Assembly (NCBI GenBank): GCA_013397455.1
Contig: VYZB01000077.1
Span: 1,527,074 to 1,591,073 of the forward strand
Direction of reading: 5' to 3'
Length of the DNA: 64,000 bases
DNA from: Crotophaga sulcirostris
Taxonomy: Eukaryota > Chordata > Aves > Cuculiformes > Crotophagidae
The number at the start of each line of letters is the position of its first letter. Position 1 is the first letter of the stretch. Positions 51,901 through 63,418 of this stretch are shown here, one piece after another. Position numbers and translations under genes: made by a program. Below the pieces are notes generated by a model, which saw only the letters and a program-made list of their open reading frames with translations, was not told where the DNA came from and did no database searches.

Positions 51901-54900
51901 TTCCTGTTCTACTCACTTTATAAATTGCTTGGAGTTTAGACCGGCAGAGCTGGAAGTTGCTCCTTCAGGTGAGATATACAGGCAAACAAATAGGAAACCT
52001 TGCTATAAAAAGCACATGGAGAATATTCATGCAAGTAAATTTCTCTAAGTAAATCATTAAGTTTAATTTCTGTACATGTAACTCTCATGTCTGAAAAATA
52101 TTTTCATTTCACAGAATCACAGCATAGTTGGGGTTGGAAGGGACCTCTGGAGATCATCTAGTCCAGTCCCTCTGCTAAAGCAGGTTCACCTACAGCAGGT
52201 TGCACAGGAACGTGTCCAGGCGGGTCTTGGATATCTCCACAGAAGGAGATTCCACAGCTGCCTTGGGCAACCTGTTCCAGTGCTCTGTAAGCATCACTGT
52301 AAATTTTTTCCTCATGTTGAAGTAGAATCTCTTCTGTTCCAGTTTGTGCCCATTGCTCCTAGTCCTGTCACTGGGCACCATTGTCCGGTCCCTTCCTCTT
52401 GACATTCACCCCTTAAATATTTATATGCCTTAATAAGATCCCCTTCCAGTCTTCTCTTTTCCAGGCTAAACAGACCAAGCTCCCTCAGCCTTTCCTCATG
52501 AGAGATGCTCCAGTCCCCTAATCATCTTCATGGTCCTCCGCTGGACTCTCTCCAGTGTTTCCTGCCTTTCTTGAACCTGGGAGCCCAGAACTGGACACAG
52601 TACTCCAGAGGAGGCCTTGCTAGGGCAGAGTAGAGGGGGAAGATAACCTCTCTTGACCTGCTGGCCACGCTGTTCTTGATGACCCAGGTCCTTCTCAGCA
52701 GAGCTGTGTTCCAGCAGGTCAACTCCTAACTTGTACTGGTGCATGGGGTTGTTTCTCCCAGGGTGCAGAACCCTACACTTTCCTTCATTGAACTGCATTA
52801 GGATTCTCCCTGCCCAACTTTCCAGCCTGCCCAGATCTTGCTGAATGGCAGCACAGCCTTCTGGCATACCAGCCACTCCTCCCAGTTTTGTATCATCAGC
52901 AAAATTGCTGGGTATAGATTCTGCTCCCACACCCAGGTCACTGGTGAATATGTTGAACAAGACTAAGCTGAGGACCAGCTCCTGAGGAACACCACTGCTT
53001 CCAACTAGACTTCATGCTGCTGGTGACAACCCGTGCTCTGACATCTAGCCACTTCTTAACCCACTGTCCACTCATCTAACCCACACTTCCTCAGCTTGCT
53101 TATGAGGGTGTAGTGGGAGACAGCATTAAAAGCCTCACTAAAGTTAAACATCCACTGCTCCCCGCTCATCTACCCAGCCAGTTATACCATCGTAGAAGGC
53201 TATCAGATTGGTCAAGCATGATTTCCCCTTGGTCAGGCCACTCCCAATAACCTTCTTTTCTTTCATATGCTTGGAGATGACATCCAGGATGAGCTGTTCC
53301 ATCACCTTTTCAGGGATGAAGGTGAGGCTGACTGGCTTGTAGTTTCCCGGATCCACCTTCTTGCCCTTTTTGAAGATTGGAGTTATAATTAGCTTTTCTC
53401 CAGTCCTCAGGCACCTGTCCTGTTCCCCATGATCTTTCAAATGTGATGGAGAGTAGTTTAGCTATCACATCTGCCAACTCCCTCAGCACTTGTGGGTGCA
53501 TCCCATCAGGGCTCATGGATTTGCAAGTGTCCAGTTTGCCTAGATGATCTCTAACCACATTCTCTTCAACCAAAGGACAGTCTTCCTTTCTCTAGACATT
53601 CTCTCTCTCTCCTCCTGGGACTGGGATTCCTGAGGGCCAGCCTTACCAGTAAAGACTGAGGCAAAAAAGACATTCGGTAACGCTGCCTTCTCTGCATCCT
53701 CCCTCATGAGAGGACACTTCATCTATCATTTTAGTATATCGTGAGGCAGTGTATGTTAGTGCCTTAACTATTAATCCTTTTTCTAATTTGTTTCAAAGAC
53801 CTTTCAGTAAGTTGAAAGTTTCTAATCTGCCACAATAATACCAGAAAAAAAAACATGGGTTTTGTTTATTACCCACACAGACATAAAATGATGCACATGA
53901 AATCTTCTTTGTGCATTGTTTTTTCCTGCCCTGACACATTCAGACAGGCTTATTGGTACGTCTTCTATTAATTTTTTTGTCATGCTTATGCAAGTATGTT
54001 CTTAAGGGAATAAATTATAGTGTGAATCAATTTTGAAGATCTGTCCTGCAAAATTTCTCTTCCACAATTAAATGTGTTACTTCTCTCACCTCTGTGTTTG
54101 CTAGATAGCCCCACAACAGGGCAGTAGTACCAGTCCTTTGCCTCAACCGCTTCTGTTCAAAACCAGTATCAGTTGAAGTCATCAGTATCAATATTCTTTA
54201 GGGACAGTGAGACAGGCAGACAGAGGTAATATAATAATCAGAATCTCACCTTTCAAATCTGTTCAGCAGTGAATTTTCCTTTTTTCTTTTTTAGATAGCC
54301 TAAAGTAGTCTTTCTTTCCTTATTCCATCTGAAGTGTTCTCTTTCCCCATTCATAATTTTCAGATCCCAGTTATTTTCATCTTAATGCATTTCAATTGCA
54401 GACTGTAATGCACACATTCAAACTTAATTTTGGCCTATTTATATGGAAGGAAAAAAAAACAAACATGCAAAGAGTGTCTTACAATTTAACATCAAGGATA
54501 TTTTGGCAGGGTGGTACAGATGCTGTTCCAGTCTTACAACTTTTAAGTCTACCAGAGTTTATGTAAGAATTATTCAATTATTCAGTAGCATAATTAATTC
54601 CAAATGTAAGTAATAGAGCTGTGGTGCCTGTGTTTTGATTTAGGTCATGGCCCAGTAGTACGTGATGCAAATGCTAGAATTCAAACTTACATTTCTCACC
54701 GAAAGGCACGTGAACAGCAAATTATAAATGTTTTGCAGAGGAATGCTGGAAAATCGCTTACATGCTCGGAGCTTCTAAACATAGTATACAAGGTAATTGT
54801 TGATTAAAAGCTTTTAGATCAAACTAAAGAAAATTGAGGTTATGTTCATAAAATTCTGTAACATTTTAAGTATTAGAATGGAGACTATGGTGGCTTTTTA

Positions 54901-57900
54901 TGAGAGGTAAAAAAAAAAAGAATTGTTCAGAATTCATATATGACTGTGCATTTAAATTGTATTGTTTGAGCAGTTTGGAGTGGGGCCCAGATGGTTCTTA
55001 GGTACTTCTTATTTCACTGTCTAGATGGTCCTAAACACAGTTTCATAGGACCAAGCAAAAGCAAAGTTGTAGTCCTTAGTTCTAAGTGAAAACTGAGATG
55101 ACTGTTAATTTTGCATTAGTCAGTGTATTTGGAGTCTGAAAGATTGGTTAAAACTTCTAGTTCCTGATTTATCAGTGTGCAGAAGGGTGCAGGTAAACTA
55201 CAGTTTCACAGAGGAGTAAGTATTGCACTCAGAAGTTGAGTGGCTTGGGTGTTTCAATAGACAGTTGTAAGAGTACTTTTTTGCTAATTCATCATCCTAT
55301 ATCTAACCTCAGTAATTTGTAACGTGATATGGGGGCTACCCCTCCTAGCAAGTACAGATAAAGGAGGTACAGATTTGTTTCAGAGGAAGGTGTCAAAGTT
55401 GCCAGTAGCTGTGTTTTGTGAGCAGCTCTGTAACTGCTTTGCAACCCATTTTTTCATGGTTTCTCTGATTCCAAATTTCCAAAAGAGTGACTACGTCACA
55501 TCGAACATTGTGCAATGCTGATGTACATTACCTGTGGCTGTTTAGCTCCTTCAGTCTTCCTGCCTGAAAAACTACAGATTTGAAGTATACAGCTGTTCAA
55601 GTTTCTGTAAATCTGAAAGCACTTGTCCTTTCACTATATGATAAGAATTTCTTTGCTACTACTAAAGCTCTTGTAAAAAAAAAAAAAGTGTAATCTTTCA
55701 AAGTTTGTTAAAGATTCACATTTTATTGAGCTAGTGTTCTAGTGGATTTTCCTGCCAGACTTGTGTTGTTTGGATAAGAACTTTTTAATTTGCAAAAAGA
55801 AGGCTTTACTTTTAAGAAGATAGCACAGGAGAGGGAAAAGTTATTGTTTTTTTTCCTAGCGAGTACTGCAAAATTTTAAAGACACATTTTGTCCCCCTAA
55901 AGCTGTTGTATTTTTAAATTGTTTACTCATTTACAGGTACGAATTGTTAAAGGATATTTAAACCCAAGCAAATATTGTAATGGAATAGAACTGACAGGTA
56001 TCGGTGGAGGAAACCATGTTTAAATTTGTCTGTGAAAATGCTCAGCTACACAGACAAGCCGGTGCAGACCAGCACAGTCTTCTTAGTGTTAGCCAAAGTT
56101 TGCATAATACAAATGGATAATGCAAAAAATGAGCAAAGTGAACAAAAATATGTTACAGTTTGACAAGGATAAAATTTATTTACTTGTTTCAGTTTGTTGT
56201 TATATAACCGACTGAATGTTCAACATAGCAATTCAGAAGAAGAAAATCTATGTTAATAAACCATGAATTCTGTATATTGAAAAAAAACTGGGATATATTT
56301 AAACAAATACAAAATGCATATTTGTGTTCTCCTTAGGGTATCCCTGAAAACTTACTTTCAGCAGCAGAAATGAACCTCTTAGTCCACATGAAGAAGTTGG
56401 AAAAAGAAAAAAAAGTTTGTAAGTTGTGGCCAGAGGGGTGGAAGGAGGGTAGTTTTCATTTTCTGTATAGTGTTTCTTATTATGTTTTAGTGCATTGTTT
56501 CCTGGGGAAAAAAACCCTACAATTAGTTGCCGTAGCTGTCTTTCAGACAATTTGAAGTAGGATTATACACAGAAAGCCTGTGGTTATATATAGTATTTCC
56601 AAACTTTTAGAAAATATTTTAAGAAATATTTGTGGCATGCTTAGAGCATGATTACTGCAATGCATGTACCTTTAAATTGTGATTTAAAACGTATCATCAA
56701 ATACATTCCTAATGCTACAGTTTATGCCTTTGTGTATTTTCTGAAATTCATACCTAAATGTGCATGTACATAGCATTTCATGGGATTACATTTTATGTTT
56801 ATGCCTTTTCTAGATGCATATCGTTGTATATGTGTTCTAGAGATGGTTAAAATCACGCAGTATACATTTTTACAATTCCTGATTAATGCAGTACTTAAGT
56901 AGGGCAACTATGTTTAGTTTGCTGTTTTTACATTTTGCCCTTGCTTTCAGTGAACAAAGTGGAATATGCCATTCCTGTAATGGCATTTGCAGTTGGAAAT
57001 GCTTTTCAGCCAGAAACTGAGGAAAAGATATCTTTCTGTACATCGCATAACTGCAGCCAGAACTGTCTACAGTCAATTATATGAATATTAAAACTGTTTC
57101 AGAGTTTCAGCATATACCAACCTGAATAACAATGTGAAATTAGTGTATTTTTCCCAGCTTCTTCTGTTTATTTCAATGATAAATCAGCTACGAGGTACTA
57201 ATTGTTTGGACAATAGAGGCTTAATTTTTGTAGTAATAATGACCTGCTTTTTTATTCAAAGAAAAAAGACCAGTCACACATACAGTCATTACTGAAGCTC
57301 AGAAAATTGTCTTTAAGCATCTTTTGTGCAGAGTGCCATGAAAGCTTACCAACATGATACTTACTGTACCACCTTTAAATGGCATCTCAGTTCTTGGTTG
57401 TTAGCATGTATTATTGAGCTACACATTTCTCCAATTTGGCTCCACAAGATTCCTCTAGGGTATCAGATGCTGTTGACTCTTTATCCCTTCCTTTCACTGC
57501 CAAAGTAGCTCAAGCAACAGCATTTTCTGTTTAGATGAGGTAGTGGATAAATTAGCTTTCTCTTTAAAGGTAGACTTTCAGCCTTCCCTACAAAGACTGA
57601 GTGTATGCATCTTAAATGTACAGGAATTAATTTGTCTGAGTGAGCTAAAGACTATTCTCTCTTAAGCCTGGGGAGGCAGTTTGGTTGGTTGGCTTTTTTT
57701 TCCCCAAAAACACCGATTTCATGCTTACTGGGCAAAAATAGCTCCGCTTTCCTCAGAAATCACCTTTGAATTTTGAAGAGACAGCAGATGCAGAGCTTTT
57801 AATCTTCAATTTGTGCTCACGGAGAAGGAGGAAAGCAGTAAAGCTGTCTCACCAGAACACTTGGGTTTTTCCTGTGCTGACCTCTGCAGTGTGGGAACAG

Positions 57901-58960
57901 TTGCTAAATGTTTAAATGCACACTTAGACCCAGATCTATGATAAATACTTAACATCATGTGACCTTTGTCAGTTTTCAGGTCAAATTAAGGACATCTGTT
58001 AAGGAAAATTGATTCTGTTGGTTCAGAACCTGTAGCATACAAATGTTTGCATACTCATGTTACTTGTTCTTTTGATTTTGATATGATGTCCTTTCCGCAT
58101 AGTCTGAGTTGCAGTATTTCAAGTTTTGTTCTCAATATGGAAGACTTGAGCTGCAGTCATAACACTGCCTGCTTAATTTTCACAAAATATTTTTCCCAAG
58201 AAACATGTTGTCAGTATCAGTAATGAATGTGACAGGCATATTACAATGTTACAAGAGAGCTATTCCATGCAAATTATGCCCATATGTTGTCTGCTGCAGT
58301 TATCAATTCACCGCTTCGTTCTAGGGATTGCAGTCTGTATTGGTACATAGCTTCTGTAACTTCAATTATGAGTGATACTGCCTTTATAGACTTGCTTTTC
58401 TCAATTAAAACAGAAAAATAATGCCTTGTATACAGGAGCATGGCACAATATGCACATGTAAGCTTTCACCCATGTTTGGATATAAACACCTTGGTCATTG
58501 TTCCACGTCTTTAAAACACAGCTGATTAAGACAAAAATAATTTGACTGTTCTTAATTTAGCAGCACAACTTGGGTTTTTTTTTCTCTGAAGTTCATAAAT
58601 TTCAGAAAATGCAACAAGTGCTCTGTTGCCTGAAATTTCTTAGTATCTAGAAATTTTGACATTCTGAACTTTAACTGTAGGATTAGTAAACTTTTTTATT
58701 AATCATTCTTCATGTTGGCAGGCTACACTGTGAAACAGTTAATGTTTATCACCTTCTATTAAAACTCACCACTGGCCTGAAGGAAAGTATTTCAATAGTT
58801 TTAATACACATATAGACATACAAATGCATGTACAGTTTAAATTTGAGGTAGTCTAATGTTTATATATAGCATTTAAGTGTTAGTTTGTGACTAATTTGGT
58901 CTTTTTTTCATAACAGTGCTTGAGGATTCATCTGAAATAAGATGGAGAAGCAACTTATAA
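42836..58960 (+). CDS. LACTB2: LACTB2, mitochondrial metallo-beta-lactamase-fold endoribonuclease (seven coding exons)
   Basis: Joining 42836-42954, 43991-44154, 47052-47175, 49020-49198, 54644-54792, 56337-56418 and 58917-58960 gives 861 nt, that is 286 residues and a stop; the human protein has 288 residues and also seven exons. The protein starts [19 protein letters not shown] and keeps the family's [18 protein letters not shown]. Zinc ligands of the metallo-beta-lactamase fold are all present: THWHRDH (His76, His78, Asp80, His81), His143 in TPGHTDDH, Asp162 in [11 protein letters not shown], and His197 in YPGHGPV. The C-terminal part carries the winged-helix-like segment ending in KKLEKEKK. 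In mammals this enzyme cuts single-stranded RNA in the mitochondrial matrix. The ATG has G at -3. Every splice site is GT/AG and every phase agrees. No damage is seen. Confidence 0.95.
43239..43812 (+). mobile_element. CR1 LINE 3' fragment in LACTB2 intron 1, sense
   Basis: CR1 landmarks in order: gcatcaggagcgtggccag, tctggagtattgtgcccca, aacaggttgcccagggaag, ggatgatctttaaggtcc, ending in gttctatgattcga. It fills most of the 1-kb first intron. Confidence 0.92.
43951..43977 (+). repeat. long T tract before LACTB2 exon 2
   Basis: Twenty-six T in 27 bases, broken by one C, ending 13 bases before the exon 2 start. It serves as the polypyrimidine tract of this acceptor and is unusually long and uniform. 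Confidence 0.85.
43991..44154 (+). CDS. LACTB2: LACTB2 coding exon 2
   Basis: Acceptor tgtgtAG at 43989-43990, donor GTAGGC after 44154. The exon completes the split Arg and encodes [10 protein letters not shown] and the first zinc-binding motif [10 protein letters not shown]. Confidence 0.95.
44660..45290. mobile_element. possible worn pogo/Tigger-type DNA transposon
   Basis: The stretch has clusters of ctaacctaa/taagctaac (about 44683-44725) and of tactgta/cagtac (about 44800-44960), followed by ttgtttaagcaggacgtc and gggatgttaagcgagacag (about 45232-45275). These remind me of decayed Tigger elements. Terminal repeats and a transposase frame are not visible, so this is a weak call from memory. 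Confidence 0.25.
45689..45945 (-). mobile_element. mariner-like DNA transposon remnant (3' end), minus orientation
   Basis: The left edge acaaggtctgacac follows a TA dinucleotide, the expected target. Read on the minus strand, the sequence resembles the C-terminal end of a mariner transposase: a segment like [17 protein letters not shown] (with an apparent small disruption of the usual YFEGD motif), a stop, a short AT-rich tail with AATAAA, then the terminal repeat. The rest of the element is missing. It is similar in style to avian mariners such as Galluhop. Confidence 0.6.
47052..47175 (+). CDS. LACTB2: LACTB2 coding exon 3
   Basis: Acceptor AG at 47050-47051, donor GTAAAC after 47175. It encodes [17 protein letters not shown] and then [16 protein letters not shown], which matches the mammalian [16 protein letters not shown] segment. 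One residue shorter than human in the loop before YLKDG. Confidence 0.94.
47176..49019 (+). other. LACTB2: LACTB2 intron 3
   Basis: The intron is 1.8 kb. The part at about 47960-48410 is richer in GC and CpG than its surroundings and has a 97-codon frame without a known family; it may be an old unclassified repeat. Nothing else was recognised. Confidence 0.8.
49020..49198 (+). CDS. LACTB2: LACTB2 coding exon 4
   Basis: Acceptor aaacAG at 49018-49019, donor GTAAGT after 49198. It encodes [14 protein letters not shown] and [12 protein letters not shown], carrying zinc ligands His143 and Asp162, and ends in the split Gly of YPG. Confidence 0.95.
49199..54643 (+). other. LACTB2: LACTB2 intron 4
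   Basis: The largest intron, 5.4 kb. It carries a 1.6-kb antisense CR1 (52113-53722). The sequence before and after it is AT-rich with nothing recognised. Confidence 0.85.
52113..53722 (-). mobile_element. long CR1 LINE copy, antisense to LACTB2, with broken reverse transcriptase
   Basis: About 1.6 kb in minus orientation, 3' end at the left (cacagaatcacagcatag, ggttggaagggacctctgg). Translation of the minus strand shows CR1 ORF2 pieces: [44 protein letters not shown] and [11 protein letters not shown], the last being the reverse-transcriptase catalytic FADD motif. The pieces lie in different frames with stops between them, so the copy is dead. It is the longest CR1 in the window. Confidence 0.95.
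54644..54792 (+). CDS. LACTB2: LACTB2 coding exon 5
   Basis: Acceptor tttAG at 54642-54643, donor GTAATT after 54792. It completes the split Gly and encodes [19 protein letters not shown], with the last zinc ligand His197, and then a helix ending in LLNIVYK. Confidence 0.95.
54793..56336 (+). other. LACTB2: LACTB2 intron 5
   Basis: The intron is 1.5 kb. It has an A run at about 55676-55687. A cryptic acceptor at 55935-55936 opens a 28-codon frame, but homology joins exons 5 and 6 directly, so it is not called an exon. Confidence 0.8.
56337..56418 (+). CDS. LACTB2: LACTB2 coding exon 6
   Basis: Acceptor ccttAG at 56335-56336, donor GTAAGT after 56418. It encodes [18 protein letters not shown] and KKLEKEKKV, matching the mammalian TPENL...LHLKKLEKEGK segment. 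Confidence 0.94.
56951..57084 (+). CDS. possible alternative last exon of LACTB2
   Basis: A strong acceptor (ttgctttcAG at 56949-56950) is followed, in the phase left by exon 6, by 43 open codons and a stop at 57082-57084, with ATTAAA at 57087-57092. Splicing here would replace the normal tail and give about 316 residues. The tail resembles no known sequence, and the homologous tail exon at 58917 is intact, so this is only a candidate. Confidence 0.2.
58917..58960 (+). CDS. LACTB2: LACTB2 coding exon 7 (last)
   Basis: Acceptor taacAG at 58915-58916 behind a run of T. Completing the split codon it encodes [14 protein letters not shown] and the stop TAA at 58958-58960. The pattern (acidic stretch, then basic-Trp-basic, ending in Leu) fits the mammalian tail ending in KKWKAHL. 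Confidence 0.82.
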
Positions 58961-59256
58961 GTTACACGAGATTGCTCAAGAATATTTTTAACCTGCAGAG
59001 CTGCTGCATGACAAAATATGAGATCAGACAATATATAAAGTAAAAACTAAGTATTCTTTCTTTTGTAAAACAAAAAGTGGTAACAATTTTAAAGCAATGT
59101 TACAATCAGTTAACTAATATTTTTCATATTCTGTTCTCCATTATAAAATACTTGGGTATTTTATGCTATTGATGGCACAAGACAAATATCAAGGTCTTGC
59201 GAACTTTATATTACAATATTATAAACAAATATTATAAACTTAAATCAGATATATAA

Positions 59257-59262
59257 AATAAA
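59257..59262 (+). terminator. LACTB2: candidate LACTB2 polyadenylation signal
   Basis: AATAAA about 300 bases after the stop codon, in AT-rich sequence. It is the nearest canonical signal found; longer 3' UTRs are possible. Confidence 0.4.
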
Positions 59263-61478
59263 TCTCCAGTAAAAATAATGGAAAATATATTATTCTAAAC
59301 CTGGTTTTGTTTTCTTGTGCTTTTCAAAAAGTGCTTTTCTAATAAGCTATCTGTAAATTCTAGAAACCAAATTATTTTTGTTAACAGATGTAAATACTGG
59401 GGTCTATATGCCTTTTTCAGTTTAGTTACCTGTGTATATCTTTGCTGCTTGGTCAATGAAATATGTTCAACAGACACTGAAAGTAATTAATTCCAGGCTT
59501 CTCTGTTTTCTAGTAGAAACACCATTCCTGTGGAATTCATTCAAAGGGTTGATTACTCAAAATGTTATGTCAAAAAATGCAGAGTTGGAGCAGACTCTTA
59601 AGTTATTCTTTATCTTATAGGATTCTGCAAGAATGATTTAAAAACTCTATAAACGGTCATAGACATTACACACCATAGGAAGTTGTTTGTCACTAATAAG
59701 CTTCAAGTTTTGCTATTAAATCCATTTAACCTACAGCTACTTTTACTAAAGGTTGTATTTGATTGTAAGATACTGTATAGTGTATTAAAATACAGCGTTT
59801 GAAGGTTAATTTAAACTGCAAATTCAGTTCTCCATGTAGCTTAAACTTTCAGAATAGTGTTTAAATATTTGCATTACTTTGTGCATTCAAATCATGTCAA
59901 GTTTTTATGATAGATACACTACTTCTAATGTTGGCTCAACCTTAAAAAATCAGATATGAGGTGTTTGAAAGTGCCAAAGAAAGTCCTTGAAAACTCTTGA
60001 CAAACTTTCAGTGTTCAATCCTGTACCTACATTTGTGAAACATGCATATGTTTGGGTATTTAAGGCATGTCTTAATAATTAGCATTATTTTATGAAATTG
60101 ATTGCGTTTGTTCTGGTCAGCTGAGCCTAATCCAATACAAAAGTACTCCCAAGAACAGCAATTGAAAACTGAAATCATATTCTGAAGTAGTAACCAGCCA
60201 CCTGAGGAGTGGAAATAAGTACTTTCTGCTCTATGCTTTTTGCAAAATTCATTGATCAGATTTTTTACCACATCATGACTCTTCCTCACTTTTAACTTTC
60301 TGTGCAGTGCCATTTTGGGGTCTCTTTCAAGTCTTCTGTTTTTTCTTCCTTTTATAGTTTCTGCTTACTTGCAGTTTTCCATTTCAGCCATTTTTTTCCC
60401 TTCTCCCACAAACCTTGTTTTTTTAACTTCCTTTTGGATTGTTTCTCTTCATAATTACTCAGAAGCTTTCACCTGGACTTCTTACCATTAGTAATTATTG
60501 TTTTCCTGTAGCTATTTCATCAATTTATATTTACTTTTTCCATTGTTAGGATTAAAAGGTATTATCTCTGGTTTCTATTTCAAAATATAATTCATGTGCT
60601 CTGAATGACGTCATTTTGCTTCAGGAAAACAGGAAGATCAGTGAAATGGCACGATTTTCTGTCATGAGGTCTGAGAACCTAAGCCAGCAGGGCAGAGCTA
60701 ATACGAAACCAGTATGAAGAGGGGATGTCTCCTTACCTTTCGGAGCTAAAGTAGTCTACTGGCAGGCAAAATGTTTCTGAACCCTTTTCTGGTTTACTAT
60801 GCTTCATTATTAAATACAGAAAAATGGCTTTAGAGTTCAGTTAAAATATCGTTGGAACTTCCAGGCAGCAAAGACAGCGAGAGAATAAAAATCAAGGGAA
60901 TTCCATGTTCCATGCAGTGCTGCAGCAAATGCCTCACATTCTCAAATAATGAAAGAAATTGCAGTTTAACCAAACTTGTCATTGATGATTGTGTATGGTG
61001 TCCTGAAATATTAAAAGCAGAGATTGCACTGTTACTAAGATGTTTATACAATAAAGGATGCTTATATTGGCTATGACATGTTGTAAAAGTCTTAATACTC
61101 CTTGTTGATTGTGAGATTATAAATCAGAAGGAATCTTGGTTTATTTAAAAATAGAGTGGCAATGTAAGCTATATGTCCTGTATGTATAAAAATGGGGATT
61201 AGCGTATTTACATTGGTTGTATTGAATACATTCACCTGTGCAGAATGCGTTAAAAGTTAAGAACAAAACCAGAAGAGTCAATTTCTGTTTCATTAAGCTA
61301 GAAGGGCAAATATCATTCCATGCATTAACTTTTAAAAAGTTGGAGACAGAAGCTGGAAGAAGCATAAATTGCATTTCCAGCCTTCCTGCTAGCTGACATT
61401 AAGATCCTATCCTGAGAAGCAGCATCATTTATTAGGTTTAAGACCTAGGAAAGAAGTTTGATGTTAATTATAACTTTT

Positions 61479-61492
61479 GGGGGGGGGGGGGG
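61479..61492 (+). repeat. G14 homopolymer
   Basis: Fourteen consecutive G, the longest G run in the window, flanked by T runs. The length may be a sequencing estimate. Confidence 0.9.
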
Positions 61493-62705
61493 TTTCTGTT
61501 CTGTTTCTTGCTAATTTACATTTAATTTAAAATGTTCTTGATTATATCTTTAAGCATGTTTAAGTGAATTCAGGAACAGTTTCCCAGGAGGGAGGACATT
61601 GTTCTGTTGTATCCCTTACTGCGGGTGCAGTCAATATTCTTACTATGCCATCCTCCACAGCCCTGCCCCCTGAATCGGTGTATTGGGTTTGCATGGCAAG
61701 GTTTTGGTAGCCCGGGGGGTACAGGGGTGGCTTCTGTGAGAAGATGCCAGAAGCTTCCCCCGCTTCAGACTGTTGGGATCATTTTGAAGCCTAGTAATTC
61801 AAAATACCGACTTCTGGAAAAAAAACTGGCAAACGTAGACCAGGAATCCATTGGCAAGAAGCAGAGAGAGGTCTAATAGTCTTAGTGTTTCTGATCATCA
61901 CACTTTTCTTGAAACATCATATGGCAGAAGAGGGAACTCCAATAAAAGGCAGGTGTGGAAACTGTTCAGATGAGGCAAAAAGTTGCCTTGTTTTCCGTTT
62001 CAGAATAGCAGTTTACCCAGTATGCTCAAGACAAACACAAAAAACCCTAGTTGAAACCAGGGAGTTCCTCTGTGCCTGTATGAGAGGACTTGTAAGCCAG
62101 ACACCCAAGGCACTTGCTAATGGTAGCTTGAGAAAAGGATGCCTTGTCCCAGTTAAGTCCTGTTTGTTATGTTCTGTGGAGATGAGATGACCTGATTTCT
62201 TTTAAGGCTGAGGTAGGAAATAGACGCAAGACTACATTGCAAAAAGGATTCTAGTTTTTATCCAACACAATGTACTTCATTGGTGCAGTGTATTACAGAC
62301 CTGACTACACAGTTTGCAATCAGGGATATACTTCCACATTGTTATTGTTGAAATCATGTTCCTCCTACTTTAGAGTTACAAAATACTAGCGTGACCAGAG
62401 GATGAAGAGATTTCTAAGATATAAAACATCTTGGGACTGAAATATGAATGCTTGTTCTGTGTAAACTTTTATTTTTTTTTAAACAAATTCCCAACTGTGA
62501 AGGGAAACATTTCTGTAGCCTTTTTTGAATTTTCAAGTACCCTGGATCATCTCCATATACCAAGTATCCCCATCTCCTGGTTTAATTTCATACAAAACCT
62601 CAGAGCATCTGCAGCTGATGAAAGTGTTTCATAGTTGAAATGTCTGATCATACACAGATCAGTCTACTCCATGAGTCACTCACTGCTCCATAGAGTAGGA
62701 GGAAA

Positions 62706-62747
62706 CCTACTCAAAAGTAGTTCATACCTACTCAAAAATAGTTCATA
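62706..62747 (+). repeat. 21-bp tandem duplication
   Basis: Two adjacent copies of a 21-base unit (cctactcaaaagtagttcat plus a), differing at one position. A recent local duplication. Confidence 0.9.
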
Positions 62748-62949
62748 CATTGTATGTGGAGAACACTCTCAATTCTGGGAAGGGAAAGTTGCATCTTAAA
62801 CTCTTAACCTGTATCTGTTAGCTGCTGGCAGCAAAAGCCATTCTGACAGCGCTAAACTTATGCCATAAATTACTCCCTTTCTTTCTCCTCCATATAACCA
62901 TTGGGAGTATCTATCTACTTTTTTATTTCTTAAAGGAGCATGAATTTGG

Positions 62950-63418
62950 GGGAGGTTTGAAGGGCAGCTCATCTCAGCCTGGATGCATTCTGCATCAGCG
63001 CTGCTTTCTCACACCTCTTCCCCCATCTGTTTTAACCTGGTATCAGCTCTCTGTGGGTTTGGATTTTAGTTTTTTCAGCCTCCCTTTTCATGCCTCTCTC
63101 CTTGGTACTTCCCAGTTCGCTTTGCTTCCCTTGTGCTCTCTTGTCATTGGATTCCTTGTTATTTGTCTAGCATGTGCCATGTCTGGCCGTGCAGCCCGGT
63201 GTCGGCAGACGGGATGGCAGGTGCCTGCTGCCCGCACGGTGACCGCTGTACCTGCAATGAACCCCCTGAGCACAGCTCCCTCATTGCATCCCTTGGGTAC
63301 CCAGCTTCCAGTTCACTGGCAGCAGCGGAACTTTGCCAAGAGCCATGAGGGAGGAGATAGAAGTCAAAGGTGAACTTGGATGGCAGGGGGCGCCAGTGCT
63401 ACTGTAAATGCCAGCAAA
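62950..63418 (-). other. GC-richer segment next to inverted LTR-like repeat
   Basis: Directly beyond the CA end of the minus-strand LTR-like copy, and reading away from it, comes TGGCGCC (63395-63389), which resembles a retroviral primer-binding site. The segment is GC-richer with CpGs, especially 63180-63310, and has overlapping short open frames on both strands without family match. It could be decayed retroviral leader or unrelated sequence. Confidence 0.3.

Larger units (their letters stand above)
59263..62940. other. gene-free stretch downstream of LACTB2
   Basis: No exon or RNA gene was recognised. It contains a G14 run (61479-61492) and a 21-bp tandem duplication (62706-62747). By remembered mammalian synteny TRAM1 should follow further right, but none of its exons is seen. 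Confidence 0.5.

Noticed and set aside
55937..56023. Extra exon of LACTB2 starting after ttacag at 55931-55936
   Set aside because: The frame is open for only 28 codons before a stop, and exons 5 and 6 join directly in the phase and sequence expected from homology.
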